Shown here: in pieces, positions 22,790 to 35,109 of the stretch
Layout: every line of letters begins with the position of its first letter
How positions within the stretch are numbered: position 1 is the stretch's first letter
NCBI GenBank assembly: GCA_003586115.2
Contig: QVOM02000025.1
Coordinates: 48,060,627-48,124,626, forward strand
Source: Salvator merianae
Taxonomy: Eukaryota > Chordata > Lepidosauria > Squamata > Teiidae
Direction of reading: 5' to 3'
Length of the DNA stretch: 64,000 bases
Notes under the pieces: generated by a model
Databases searched by the model: none
The model's input: the letters and a program-made list of their open reading frames with translations, nothing else
Told to the model about the DNA's origin: nothing
Translations under genes and position numbers: made by a program

Positions 22790-25203
22790 GATAACTGTCG
22801 CCGGGGGCTCCCATCCCTCTGGTGACAGGTAGGGGGAGATACGGTGCTCGGAGGCAGAGGCAACAGTTCAGGAGAGGGAGTGTTAGATGTATTAAAGCTA
22901 TCACTCCTTCCGTTCTGTCTTCCAACCGGCAGAATTTGGGGATGCCTGCCAACCGGCCCACCACCCTGGCAGTGCTGCTTTTGAATGCCAGATTAGTCTA
23001 GAATAAAACCTCACTTATTCATGACTTAATTCAGGATGAAAGGACCGATCTGACATGCATTACAGAGACCTGAATAGATAAACTGGGTGGGCCTTGTCTT
23101 ACACAGCTTTGTCCCCCAAGCTACTTGATGCAGCACTGTTCCAGACCGGTAGGGAGGGGTGGGCTGGTTGCTGTAGTCCATAAGACTTCTATCTCTCTTA
23201 CCAGGTGACCAATTCTCTCTAAGACTGGGTTTGAGATACTGTTTTTGTTATTGGGCCAGAGAAACAGAATAGGGATGCTACTGGTGTAACACCCACCCTG
23301 CTGCCTAGCAGCCTCCCTATCTGAGCTGGTTGAGGTGATTTCTGATGTGGTACTGGAGTCCTCTGCCATGGTGGTGTTGGGAGATTTTAACATCCATGCA
23401 AAGACTATCCTCAGTGGACCAGCTCAGCTCTTCATGGCCTCCATGACAACTATGAGACTGTCTCAGTTTGTAAGTGGCCGAACTCACACAGCAGACCATA
23501 CCCTCAATCTGGTCTTTGCCACAGAGCTGATTGATGAGAATCCATTGATGGAAGGGCTGATAGTAAGCCCATTGTCATGGACGGATCATTGCCTGGTAAA
23601 ATTTGGGCTGACAGTGACATCTTCTCTCTACAGGGGTGGGGGACCCATTGAGACAGTCCGCCCCTGGAGACTTATGGAATCTATGTGATTCCTGAATGCT
23701 CTGGAGGATTTTCTGCTTGGCATGGATGACATTCCTGCCAAGGTTCTGGTCTCTCTCTGGAATCTGACATGATTGCTCCCATGTGCCTTCGGCATACCTC
23801 TGGAACCCGTAATACACCCTGGTATTCTGCAGAATTATGGGCAGTGAAACAGGAAGGTCGATGGCTAGAGCACAGATGACATAAATCCCTCCGTGCATCT
23901 GACCAAACACAGGCTAGAATACATTATCGTGCCTATCATGTGGTGATGATGACAGCAAAAAGATCTTATTTCTTTGCCACCATTGCGTTCTCAAGTAGCT
24001 GTCCAGCAGAGCTCTTCTGAATAGTAAATGCCCTTATAAAATCATGCCAAAGAAAACAAGGGTGATTGCCTTGTAATAGCTGTTGTGATGAATTTGCAAG
24101 GCACTTTGAGGGCAAAGTCCCTCAGATTCAGGGGGGATCGGATGCCACAGTTGAGAATAATCCAGAGGAAGTGTCCAGAGAACTGTCTGGTCCAGTTAAT
24201 TTGGATCAGTTCCAATTATAGAGGCCTGAGGATGTGGACGAGCTGCTTGCTAAGGTTTGACCTACTATGTGCCCTCTAGATCCTTGCCCTTCTTTGGCTG
24301 ATAAAAGCTAGCAAGGAGGATATGACTGGGTGGGTCCAGGGAGTAGTAACTACCTCCTTGAGAGATGGGGTGGTCCTGCTGGATCTTAAGGAGGCTGTGA
24401 TATGCCCATCCTCAAGAAGTCCCCCCTGGATCCAGATGACTTAAACAACTATCACCCGGTGACCAACATGCCATTTTTGAGCAAGGTATTAGAGAGTGCT
24501 GTAGCTGTTCAACTTCAAACATGCTTGGAAGAAGCTGATTATCTAGACCCATTTCAATCCGGTTTCAGGTCTGGTTATGGCACAGAAACCACCTTGGTCA
24601 GCCTACTTAATGATCTTCTCCGGGAGAAAGACAAGGGGAATGTGTCTCTGTTGGTTCTCCTGGATCTCTCGGCAGCTTTTTACACCGTTGATCATGATAT
24701 CCTTCTGGAGAGACTATAGAGTCTGGCTGGATGCATATCATGCCAGTCTTGAAAGAGCTGCACTGGCTGCCAATTAGCTACTGAACCCAATTCAAGATGT
24801 TAACCTTAACTTACCAGGCCCTGAATGGCTTGAACCTCAAATACATAAAGGAGGATCTTCTCCCATATCAACCTGCCCGTGCCTTAAGATCTGCAGTTGA
24901 GATCCTCCTGGTTGTATCACTGCCTTCAATAGCTAAAGGGGTGGGCACCCAGGTTAGGGCCTTTTCAGTGTGTCCCTGAAGGTGCATTCCCCTTGAGGTG
25001 CGTCAACTCAAGCTGCTTCACTTTATATCTTTAGGAGAGTAGTAAAGATGCTCCTATTTACCTTTGCCTTTGGCTAAGGGTACAACTTTCAGGCTACTGC
25101 TTTACTGCATGCCTTTTACTTTTTTGTTGTTGCTGTTTTAATTGTTGTAACCTGCCCTGAGACCTTCAAGTAGTGCGTGGATAAAAATGCAAATAAATAA
25201 GTA
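22790..25203 (+). mobile_element. L2-type LINE with an internal deletion
   Basis: Conceptual frames give the endonuclease (LLLNARL at about 22975, TDLTCITET, VVLGDFNIHA at about 23370-23400, DHTLNLVF, SWTDHCLVKF) and the N-terminal half of the reverse transcriptase (24402-24719: LNNYHPVTNMPFLSKVLE, YLDPFQSGFRSGYGTETTL, LLVLLDLSAAFYTVDHDILL). The sequence then jumps, within a few codons of 24717, to the C-terminal block (LTLTYQALNGLNLKYIKEDL, PYQPARALRSA). The palm segment with the YADD catalytic aspartates is missing. The 3' end (GTAACCTGCCCTGAGACC and an AAATAAATAA-type tail) is present at about 25145-25203. The element is dead through several frameshifts plus this deletion. Confidence 0.87.
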
Positions 25204-26714
25204 ATATTTTCATTGCATCTCTAATCTCTAATTCTCTAGTCTGGAATGTTCATAGTAGGGACAGAGAAAGATACTGTTTTGTGAATGATCCCACCGGCAA
25301 ACCATCTCTGAGACACTTCAGAGGTGTTTTTATCATCATCATCATCAACATCATTTTTATTATTACTGCTTGCGAGTGCAACTATACTTTTATGAGGCTT
25401 TCTTTACATACATCTACTACATACACATGTATAGAGTGTGAGTATATTAGAGAAAGTGTAATATTTAAGTTCAAAACTAAAAGAGATTCAAGGCAGCAAA
25501 GCTATTATGTAACTACTTTTTCTATCTATCTACAATATTTGTTTTCTTGATTATCTATTTATCTAGAAAGATTGCAGCACTATTTAAAAATGAACAAAAG
25601 TATTCCTTTAACCAGCACATGACATTTGGATATTGTAAAATTCACACATTAATTGGTTACTTGGTATTTGTTAATAATAGTAGCTCTTAGTAATGCTATT
25701 ATGCAATTTAAAATATGCATAAATCTATTAATTTTAATTTTAATAATACTTCTACAATATTGGCTAATGGGTTGGTTGAAAATCTGATGTTACTTTCATT
25801 TTTAAAACACTTAATTTCTATATCTTTTTCTTTGCTAGTATTCCATGAAAACCACAGGAGGTTTTTATCATAAAATTTCTTTTATTATGAAATGAGCCAC
25901 AGCCTGCAGATGTGGAAACTTTATAAAATTGCATGTGTCTTGACTTCTCTGTCACTTACAGTGATCAATATTTTATAGGAAAGCTAATGGGAACTATTTT
26001 TACATTCTTTTATTTTGGTATTTGAAATGAATTTTGCAGGTTTCCTTTCATCCATTTTTAATAGGTGAGGCTGCATTCTCATAATTCAAATCTTCAGCTC
26101 AAAGGCACACCTTAAATGCAATACATACTCCTAATATATAAGAAGATGTCTGTTTGAGCTACCCTCATAAAGACATCTATTTTTAGGTACCCTATACTCA
26201 GATAAATAATTTGTGTATATGTATATTTATGTATATTAGACAAGAAGAGTTTGAAAACATTACATAAACGTTTATAGTATTCTCCAGCATTTTGGCATGA
26301 AGGACATGTTTTCAGGTAGGTCCACACTGTGTTGGGCAGCAGAATGGGGGAAATTCTGTTAGCATATATGAGGAAAATGCAGTGAGATTTGGTGATTTAT
26401 GGTGAGATATGGGAAAATTTATGGGGAAATATGAGCTCAAAGGGCGTGGGATTAGGTAATTCCCCAGCCCCTTGTGCTCACACATGGTGCTGTTACAACA
26501 CTGTATGGATTTTGTTTATGACTCAAAACAACTTTTTGAAGTTTGGTATTAAACTTTAGTTTGATGAGGTGAAGGATTATACATTTCTGACACTGGTTGC
26601 ACTTTACCTGTAGTGAGCAATGAGCTTTCACAAAACCCCATTGCTGCAGTGTCCAGAAGCAGTTACAGTTGTTCCTGAGCATTACTAGCTGAGGACAACA
26701 AAACTGTTACCCAC
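25204..26714. other. AT-rich unannotated region
   Basis: Very AT-rich with a short (ATC)n run at about 25331-25346. No coding signal, repeat pair or terminal inverted repeats recognised. Confidence 0.5.
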
Positions 26715-27033
26715 AGTGTGACCAGGAGCTGCTGGATTGCTCCCAGTCAGCAGCATTTGCACCCTCTTCTGGGTGTGAATGCTGTGTGTGGGCAGCATGG
26801 TGTGGCTGTAGCTGTGCAGTCGTGTGCTGCATTCCAGATTGCAATGGCAATGGCTGAACATTTCTACAGCTGCTGTCATGGTGGTTGGACTAGTATCCAC
26901 ACTGCAAGTTCTAGAAGCTCAGTTCAGGGCTGTTCCAGCCCTCACAGTGTGGATGGCTGCTGCACCACAGGATCCTATACAGCCTTGAATGCTATGACTA
27001 CACCATTCAAGACTGTAAAGTGTAAATAGGACC
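26715..27033 (+). mobile_element. Harbinger-like element, degenerate copy
   Basis: Resembles the 334-bp element at 20138: GTGTGACCAGGAGCTGCTGG, GCAGCATTTGCACCC, CTGGGTGTGAATGCTG and GCTGCTGTCATGGTGG occur in the same order. The right end AAAGTGTAAATAGGACC is a mutated form of the usual GTGTGAACAGGCCC. The left end is not identifiable and no duplication is visible. Confidence 0.55.
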
Positions 27034-28270
27034 ACAGTCTGTTTAGAAGTATTTATACATTAATATTGTGCATATAAGAGGAAAAAGAAGAGGAGATAGT
27101 TCACTTTTTGAGACTATGGGTTTTTTCTGACTATCTATATCTGGTTTGGAGAAGTTTTCCTCAATCTTGAACCTTCATATTCTGTTATATTCTAAGTTCT
27201 ACTATTCCCAGTTTTCATGGGTAATGGACAGAGATTATAGAATCCATAGTGCAATCTATGCAATTTAGTCTAAACTTTTGTATACCATGGCTATTGTGAG
27301 CAATGGCCTGGGAAGATTAATCCCACAGGAAAAATAAATTCTCAAGCACAGAACTCTGAGAAGGCAGAATCTTCTGATCCAGGTTTTAAAAACATAAAAT
27401 GACCCTAAAAGTAATCAACATCTTGCAAAACTGTTCTGGACAAAGCATTCCTTGAAAACAAATTGAAACTTTTACTATATGTACAGAAAAAATATTCAAA
27501 ACAAAGCAAAAAATGTCAATTTTGACAAGTACCAGCTGATTGTCAATTCAAACCATAGAGAAAGCAAGCATAGAAAAGACTGCATTTAGAGACATTATTT
27601 CAATAGACATCCCAGTATTAGAGACGCACTCCCTATGTACTAACCCATAACAACAACACAGAGCTTTTATCTTATGAATTAAAAGTCATTTAAGGATCAT
27701 TTTTGACAGTTTAGAGAGAAAGAAGCACACACAGAAGTAGAAAAAGGATCTTTGAAGCTGAAACCTAGCCCTAGCCACTAAAGAAAAGTTCTAAACCTAA
27801 TCTAAAGAATCACACTGACAGATTTATCACCCTCCAGATGAATTGGAAGCAAAGTCTCTGTCCTGGGAGGACTCCAAAGTTCTGTCAAAGTTCCAACATA
27901 ACAGAACAGCACAGATTAGCAACTACAAGGTTCAGCAGGAGCACAAACATATACAGCAACAAAGTTTGTTGGTTTTTTTTAGTTAAAGCCTTATGAGGGG
28001 AAAGAAAACTGCAGCAAGAGTCAATTCTCTCCCTCAGCACAACAAAGTTCAAAACTGGAACAAGTGGCACATTCAAACTGTGGCTATGATCTCCGAGTGT
28101 TGGTAGTGGTTTGCATTGTAGGGCTTGCTTCCTATGTCCTGGATTTTCCTCTGGAGTAAAGGTGGACAGAAAGCCATACCTGCCTGCTATCTCAGAGCTA
28201 TTTTTATGCTAATCTAAATGAGGGGGGACTCTGGCATAACTTCTTACTCCTCCCAGGGACATGACACAAA
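27034..28270. other. Unannotated region
   Basis: AT-rich, with no convincing frame. The part 27700-28200 is less AT-rich and could belong to an old repeat, but I find no ends and no second copy in the window. Confidence 0.45.
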
Positions 28271-28877
28271 GGGTCTGTTCGCACTGAGCGAGTGGAACGT
28301 TCTTGTCCGTTCGCTAGAATGGAGCTTTCGCACTGCCGCGGGCACGTGCCTCACCCGATCCCAACCACTTCGTACCCGATTCAAACTTGATGTTGGGTAA
28401 GGCAAGACAAGTAAAAGCTTGTCTTCATCCCAACCTGCACAATGGAGCGAAGATCGGGCACGGTGCTTTCGCACTGTTTGCAATGGCGTCGGGCGTGGCT
28501 GGCGCGGTTACGCATGCGGGGTCCGAAGTTTTCACATCCAGGTGCAAAGGTTACACATCTGGGTGCGATGTTTTCGTACCCGGTACGATGCTGCGTACCC
28601 CGGTACGAAACTTCGTGCCCGGGATAGCCCTTTCGGCATGGCAGCCTACCTGCCGTTACGAAGCCGGCTTCGTAACGAGCCCCTGGTTACGAAGCAGAGT
28701 ACGATGGTACGAAGCGCGGTAACGAACTAGCGATGCCATTTGCACTGTTCCCACTACTGGTCAGCTTCGGGTCCGTTCCTCTGGCCAGGAGTGTGAATGG
28801 CACCAAGCTTTCCCCAACCTCTCCAGTCCGAAGCCAACTACTGGAAACGGACTATGGAGCTCAGTGCGAAAAGGCCC
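28271..28877 (+). mobile_element. CpG-rich DNA transposon 'family H', copy 1 (607 bp)
   Basis: Left end GGGTCTGTTCGCACTGAG, right end CTCAGTGCGAAAAGGCCC: inverted repeats of about 15 bp. Nearly the same length as, and alignable end to end with, the copy at 53869-54476; a more diverged copy lies at 39842-40420. The interior is rich in CpG and carries many copies of GTACGAA or TTCGTAC-type words in both orientations, clustered between 28500 and 28730. No matching 3-bp duplication is seen at this copy (AAA versus ATC). It has no transposase; several short overlapping open frames inside are side effects of the GC content. Confidence 0.75.
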
Positions 28878-31089
28878 ATCATGACCCAATTCAAGCCTGT
28901 GAGTATGCAAATTCTTTTCTGGTGCTGTTTGATAGCAATTTGTTTACTGTTAATAAAGATAAATAATGATGTTGCTTTTCAGAACAGATTTCTTGCAGAT
29001 GATAACTCATTACCCAAATTCTATTCCATAGAATGTGTACAGAATCCTTGATAGCCCAATTCCATAGATAGACACCTATTTAAATAAAGTTACTTCCTGT
29101 AATTCTCTACTTCAAAGGTCAGCACAATTTCTGGTAATTCTTGTGCATTTTAAAATTGAAGAGAAATACTTAATGCTTTAACCAAAATGTTTGTCTTCCA
29201 AATTATTTAAAGGAACCCAAAACTTTTCAGAGGAAGCCAGACTCTTTCAGATATGATACCTAACACTTTGGTTAATTATTTTCTATTAGTCTTTCTTTCT
29301 TTCTTTGTCTAAGAAAGCAGATCACAGGAAAAAGAAATATGGAAAATTCCATTCTGGAGTTTGCAGTTTCAAAATGGAGTTTTTGTTTTTTATACAAAAT
29401 GGAGACAGCCTGGCATAGAAAATACTTCCAGGATTCTCTGAACCATTTTCATGCTTGCAACATATCCAAGCCAATTGAAGCCAATCGAAGTCAATACCCT
29501 ATCTTCTGATCAAAGGTGCCTTTTAAAAATCATATTTCTGAGATCATTTGGTAACATGGTTAGCAACAGTAAAATAGAGGACACTGACTTGGTCCACCAA
29601 GGGGATGGAAGGAAAGTAGGAGTGAAAGTGTCTTCTGCCTTAAAAGAAATAGTGTTGTACCCCTTTATTAATAGCTATTCTGATCAAGACATGTTAGGAA
29701 ACATTAACTCAGTTTCTCTCTTTTGAGGGAAAACAGGCCTGAAAAGATGATGATTGTTTAACTTGTGGTGTGTTAGGACACAAATGGTTATTTTGACTAA
29801 TTCCAATTTGTTCTTAGACTCAGCACAATACAAAAATACTTCACTGATAATTTTCCTTACTGTTGTATAAATAGATACTACAGATGTATTATGTCTGCAG
29901 TTTTGACAGAGTCATCAGAATCATGGCAACATGATACTTGAAACTATTGCTTTCAGATGCACAAGGTACATTCTTGTGCACCATTAACCAAAATGTTAAT
30001 GCCAGTAAAAGCAAGGTCATTGTTCAGGCCAGTAATATCAAGATCATTTCATAAAGGTAATTAGAAAATATAAATCTTACCAAAATTATCTTTGCTCCCA
30101 TGACTTACCATAACTATATGATTTCGTTAGGAACATTTGAAATATAGGGCTCTAAGGATGACCAAAAAGTATAAGCTTAGTCTTCTTCAACCCTCCAATC
30201 ATATCTGATCAAACTCTATCCATCTGTGCAAACTCTTCAGGGTATCAGAAGGAAGTCCTACTTCACACAGATGCAAATATAATATAATTATACAAATTGA
30301 AATTATTGTGCAGAGAATGCTTGATTAAAAATTGATATGAAAAATCACAAACCTGTGTTGTAGATAAAAGTTTTAAAAAATTAAGTTAGGCCAATAATAA
30401 GTTATGCAAAATCATAATCAAGAACCTTTGTTAACAGTAGGAATTCTCTTTGAGAAGCCTGCTTACGCAAGCTCAGGATGAACAGAGATTACTATCTGCT
30501 TTTTAGCTTAAAGGAAAAAAAAATGACTCCCATAAATTATTTTAAAGGGTACTTCTGGCCACTTAAGAAGTAGCTCTTACATAATCTGAAACATGCCAAT
30601 TACTAAGTTCAGTTTCCAAGTTACGGAATTTACCTGCAAATGTAAAAATCAATTGTCTGTTTTATGTTTTGTGTCTGTTCAAGACATTCAAGCTGTTCTA
30701 TACTTTGCACACAGGGACAAGAAAGAGCTGGATGGATGGAAAGCTGACTCACACATGGTCCAGACACTCCAAGAATCTGTCACAACAAACCAAAGAAGCC
30801 CCACAGTTCAGGAAATCAGCTTGGAAACTTTACACCAGTTGACTGCTGCACTAGAACTCCCACTTTATCTTGCAATAGCTAAATACAGTAGCTGCTGTGA
30901 TTCCAATCAATGGGACAGAATGTTCTTATAGCTGCAGCTGGGCACCAGAAAGCAGTATTGGAACCCCACCACTGCTGGGTGTCCAGCCAAAAATGTCCCA
31001 GCAATTAGAAAACATATTTTGAGGTTGCAGTTTTGGAAGTATAGTTTTGGAAGTGACTGCATTTTAATAGTTTTTAACCATCACTGGAT
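28878..31089. other. AT-rich unannotated region
   Basis: No recognised gene or repeat. A short TTTC run sits at about 29289-29306. A 112-codon open frame at 30593-30931 (plus) has no motif I know and its composition does not stand out from the background. Confidence 0.45.
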
Positions 31090-32430
31090 CCACATTATTT
31101 ATTTATTTATTTATTTATTTGGGTATTTATTTATATTCCACTTTTGATTTTAAAATATCTCAAAGTAGTTTACCCAAAACTGTAAATACAAGAGTAAAAA
31201 CACACATAAAATAAAATCAGCATTTAAAACCCCATTAAAAACTGGTGGGTCAAGGAAGAAACAACTTTCATACAAGGAATGCTTGAGTGGAAAAACAAAA
31301 GTCTTTAATAGGTGCCTATAAACTTTAAATGGAGATTCTTCACAAACAGCAAAGAGGAGGTCACTCCAAAGAGAAGGTGACACCACCAAGAAGGCCAGAC
31401 TAGAAGCCTTCGTCAGGCAATATCCTGTATTAAGTGAGACTAAGACTTGCCTGGATTATTTCAGGGCTTTTCCAAAGTTGTAACAGGGATGAATTTTTTA
31501 AGGTGTCATGGCCCCAATTAGTTTTAGAGCTTTAGATACCAGGCATAAAATGTTGAACATGGCAACCAAAGCAATTGCTTAAACACAATTGTGATGTGTA
31601 CTCAAACAGGCATTCCACTCAACAATCTGGCTGTCACACTTTCCACCATTTACAATTTCCAAAGCAGATACAAGGGCAGCCCAACACAGAGTGCCTTGCA
31701 GTTGTCTAATAGTAATGTTACCAAAAAATGGACAACAGGGGCCAAGCTATCCTCCTGTCCAAGTAAAAACATAGTTGGTATACCAGTCAAAGTTGGTGAT
31801 AACTACTGGCCATAGAATTCACCTGAGCCTTCATAGACAGAGATGATTCCAAGAGCACCCCAAACTATATATGTGTTCCATATGAAAAAGTGAAACCGCA
31901 TGTTGTACGGGCAAAATATTCAATTCCTGCATCTTGATACTTCCATTTTGTCAGGGCTCAGCTTCAGTTTATTGGCCCTCATCCAGCCCTTCACTGTATC
32001 CAGGTTCAAGACATTCAAAAGCTCTTCTAATTGAGATGTTTTGCAGAAATAGATCTGAGTGCCATCAGCATACTGATGACTTTCAGCTGCCACTCCCATG
32101 GTAACTACACCCAGCAGCTTTATATACATGTTTAATAGCATCAATGACAAGGTTGTGCCCTGCGGTACCCCACAACTCACTCTCTAGGACACAGAGTTAC
32201 AGTCGTCCAAAGCTATTTCATAGAATCATCGCTGCAGGTAGGAGAAGAACCTTTTCCCTCTCCCATTTCCTGGAGACAAACCATGAGGATACCATAGTAA
32301 ATGGTATCAAAGACAACTGAGAAATCAATGAGGATCAGCAGTTTCACTCTCTTTTTCTTTTCCTCAGAAGATTATCCATCAGAGATATCATAAGTTTTAT
32401 TTAGCAGTGGTCAGACTTTCCCCAACAGAT
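31090..32430 (-). mobile_element. L2-type LINE on the minus strand: reverse transcriptase palm, C-terminus and 3' end
   Basis: Minus-strand frame 32180-31920 reads MSCGVPQGTTLSLMLLNMYI, then HQYADGTQIYF and VKGWMRANKLKLSPDKMEV: the reverse transcriptase palm of L2-like LINEs. The second catalytic aspartate of the YADD box is replaced by glycine here (YADG). Upstream, decayed codons for LIDFSVVFDTI and FFSYLQR run from about 32350 to 32230. Towards 31090 come the C-terminal domain and 3' UTR, ending in (ATTT)n on the plus strand at 31097-31120, i.e. an AAAT-type tail. Strongly decayed. Confidence 0.82.
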
Positions 32431-33095
32431 GACACAAAGGCTGTTTCTATTCAAGACAACTTAACAGTTTTAATGGTATTTATACTTTACAATACTTTAC
32501 TACCTATCTAACCTCTAAGATTTCCATTCACACACATAAACACATTCTTGTATATGACCTTAACAATACTACACATCCACACACACACACATAGACACAC
32601 ACACATAGACACATACAATGCTATATCGATTACTCCCTTTCTCTTTCTTCCTTTTCAGTACTGGACCTTTTGTTATCTTCCTTTAACTTCTTTTGTACAA
32701 GTTAGGAATTGAGTTCACATCTTCTGTTCTTTACTTATAAAAACTTTACTTTTTCAATTCACTGTTCCCAGTCCGTTCAGTGTCATCCAAAACACAGCCT
32801 CTGCATTTTTCTCTCTTGCTCCATTCTCTGCTGTCTTGTCCTGACAGTTTTCCACTTTTCCACCAGCATCACCCTTCTGTCGTTCAAACAGTCATCTACT
32901 TTCCAAAGTTTTCTTCAGCTTAGACTACTTTTACAACTCGATTTCAGCCCTTCTTCATCTTTTACACCTAAGCTTTTTACTCTTTTCTCCTACTGTCTCA
33001 ACTCTCAACTCTCCTCTCTTAACATTCAAAATTGCAAGACCTGTTCTTCTACAATCACTTAAAAAATCTTATAAACCACTAAGCAATCCGTCGCA
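32431..33095. mobile_element. Unclassified insertion inside the L2
   Basis: The L2 reading breaks at about 33095 (after the SGFR.GY.AE-like block on the minus strand) and resumes at about 32430 (DNLLRK-like block). The roughly 650 bp between do not belong to L2. The block is pyrimidine-rich on the plus strand, with CA-rich runs at about 32578-32616 and a 117-codon serine-rich open frame (32709-33062) with no known motif. On the minus strand AGTATAAATACC and ATTAAA lie near its end, as in an LTR, but no terminal TG...CA with a duplication could be fixed. Confidence 0.4.
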
Positions 33096-34580
33096 AGGGG
33101 GACCAAACTGATTCTGCCCATATATAATGCCTGAACCTAGATGGAAATAGGTCTAGACAGTCAATTTCTTCCAACAACACCTGGAGCTGCACCATAAAAC
33201 CCTTTCTAACATTCAAAAGGGGAAGTAGGTGATAGTTTGAACACACCTCAGCATTCAAGGATGACTTCTCTTTTTTTTCAGGGATGGTGGCATCAACCCA
33301 TCCTGTAGTGAAGCATTTACTATACCCTTGACCTACCCATTCATCCCCACACTGCTTGTTCTAATATGCCAAGATGGGCAAGTGTTAATGAAGCATACTA
33401 TGAAACAAAAAGATGCAAGCTCCTTCATCACAGCATCTGCCCTTAAAAACTGGAAGTGATCCCATAAAACTGGATCAGACAGTGTCTTGAACATTTCACT
33501 AGATACCATATCAAAATCAGCATTCAAGTCAACATGAAGATGAATGATTTTATCCTCAAAGTACCTTTTAAACCTATCAATGCAATGGAGGCTGCAAAAT
33601 AAACTTTCTTCTCAACCTTCACCGCCACACAGTAGGAATGCAAGTAGGAATGCATATGCGGTCCTCTGCATGATGAGTTGCTCATCCCTTGCACTCCAGC
33701 TATTACCTAACCACTTTCATTGCCTGGAGTTGCTCAGAAAACCTAGAAGCAGCTTGAATTACCAGAGAGGGTACTCAGAGCAATCATGACAACAGCCCAT
33801 TGTGTCTCCCTATTCCAAAGGTCCATGAGAGCCTCAACAGGATCACCAGTTCTGGCTTTTTAAAATATTTCCAGAGCATTCAGACATGCTTTGTATTCCA
33901 TGAGTGTCTTGGGGTGAGACATCTTATTATGTTCCTCACCTTTGTAATAGGAGATTACTAATATAATACCAAATTTCACCAAATGATAGTCTTTTCATGA
34001 CACAGGGGGACATTGGGAGACATTGAAGCCTTTAATATCCAGACCGCCCTTCCTGCAGTCCAAAGAAAAGACTAGTTCAAGAATATGATCTGCCCTGTGT
34101 GTTGGACTGATCACAACCTGAGACACCTCAATGGAAGACCTGAAGACTTGAACCAGTCCTAGAAGAATACACTCCACATTAATGTTGAAGTCCCCATGAT
34201 CTATTGTACTGGGACTATCCAGTATCACAAGAGGGACTACCTCCGTTGGCTAGGTTAGTGAGGCTGTTGGGCAGCAGTGTAGTTGGTACACAAACAGCAT
34301 GCCCAGTCTGACTCAATGACCCATCACAAAGCCTGGTTTGGTCCACTGACATTATTTTTGGTGAGAAGAATGGTAAATCTATAAACCACAGCAATTCCCT
34401 GACCTCCCTAGGAGGCATAATGCTGCACACAAAAAGCCCTGTGGGCATACTTGGGTAAAATCTGTTCCACCCAGGTTTTAGTGATACATGCCAGGTCAAC
34501 ACCCTCATCCAAAGTCATGGTAATGTACGAGTGATGTCTTAATATGGATTGATCTGGCATTCAACAGCAGCAGCAGCAAA
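33096..34580 (-). mobile_element. L2-type LINE on the minus strand: endonuclease and start of the reverse transcriptase
   Basis: Minus-strand frames give LLLLNARSI-like and DEGVDLACITKTWVEQ (about 34575-34470), then HGDFNINVECILLGLVQVF and HRADHILELVFSLDC (34190-34050), i.e. the GDFN and DH...LVF motifs of the endonuclease. Around 33190-33120 LDLFPSRFRHYIWAESV corresponds to the LDPFQSGFR.GYGTET block that opens the reverse transcriptase. The intervening sequence is full of stops. With 31090-32430 this makes one 5'-to-3' L2 copy of about 2.8 kb without the insert. Confidence 0.8.
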
Positions 34581-35109
34581 TGGGAGGATTCAGACACTGG
34601 CCACCAAGTACCTGTTTAGACACAGAAAGCCCATAGGGGGTGATAACATGTAACCATCTGCCCTCTTTCTTCCTCTTGACTCCATACCATTTCTGCTGTG
34701 ATTGCTGGAACATGAGTGCCTCCTTCTTCTGCTCCTATTCTCTTCTTCTCCAGATACATTCCAAACACACAGAAATATAATCACACAGACAACTGTGAAG
34801 ACAAGTTAAAACAATCCAAACTATACAACCCAAGAAGAAGTCCACCCACTGAATATTTGGGATATAACTATAAAGGGATAAGGAAACATAGGAGCAGGCA
34901 AGCTAATGGGAATAGTATTTACCCTTGTTCCCACCAACTTGCTCCCCAAAGGGACAATTTACTTTGGTGTCATCCCGTTATAGGTCAGATACAGCAAGGA
35001 AACTAGCCCTGGCAGGTGTTGCAATGAACTACTAATTGCTTGTTTGATTAGGCCCCAGTCCTGCTCGTAGCCCAAAATAAACCTAGAAGCAGGAAGTAGC
35101 AGTCCCTCA
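34581..35109. other. Possible L2 5' UTR and spacer
   Basis: The part up to about 34760 may be the 5' untranslated region of the minus-strand L2. The remainder (to 35109) shows nothing I can identify. Confidence 0.35.

Noticed and set aside
28387..28730. Overlapping open frames of 103-111 codons as possible transposase remnants.
   Set aside because: They lie in different phases over a CpG- and GC-rich non-autonomous element, change phase between copies and show no DDE or zinc-finger signature.
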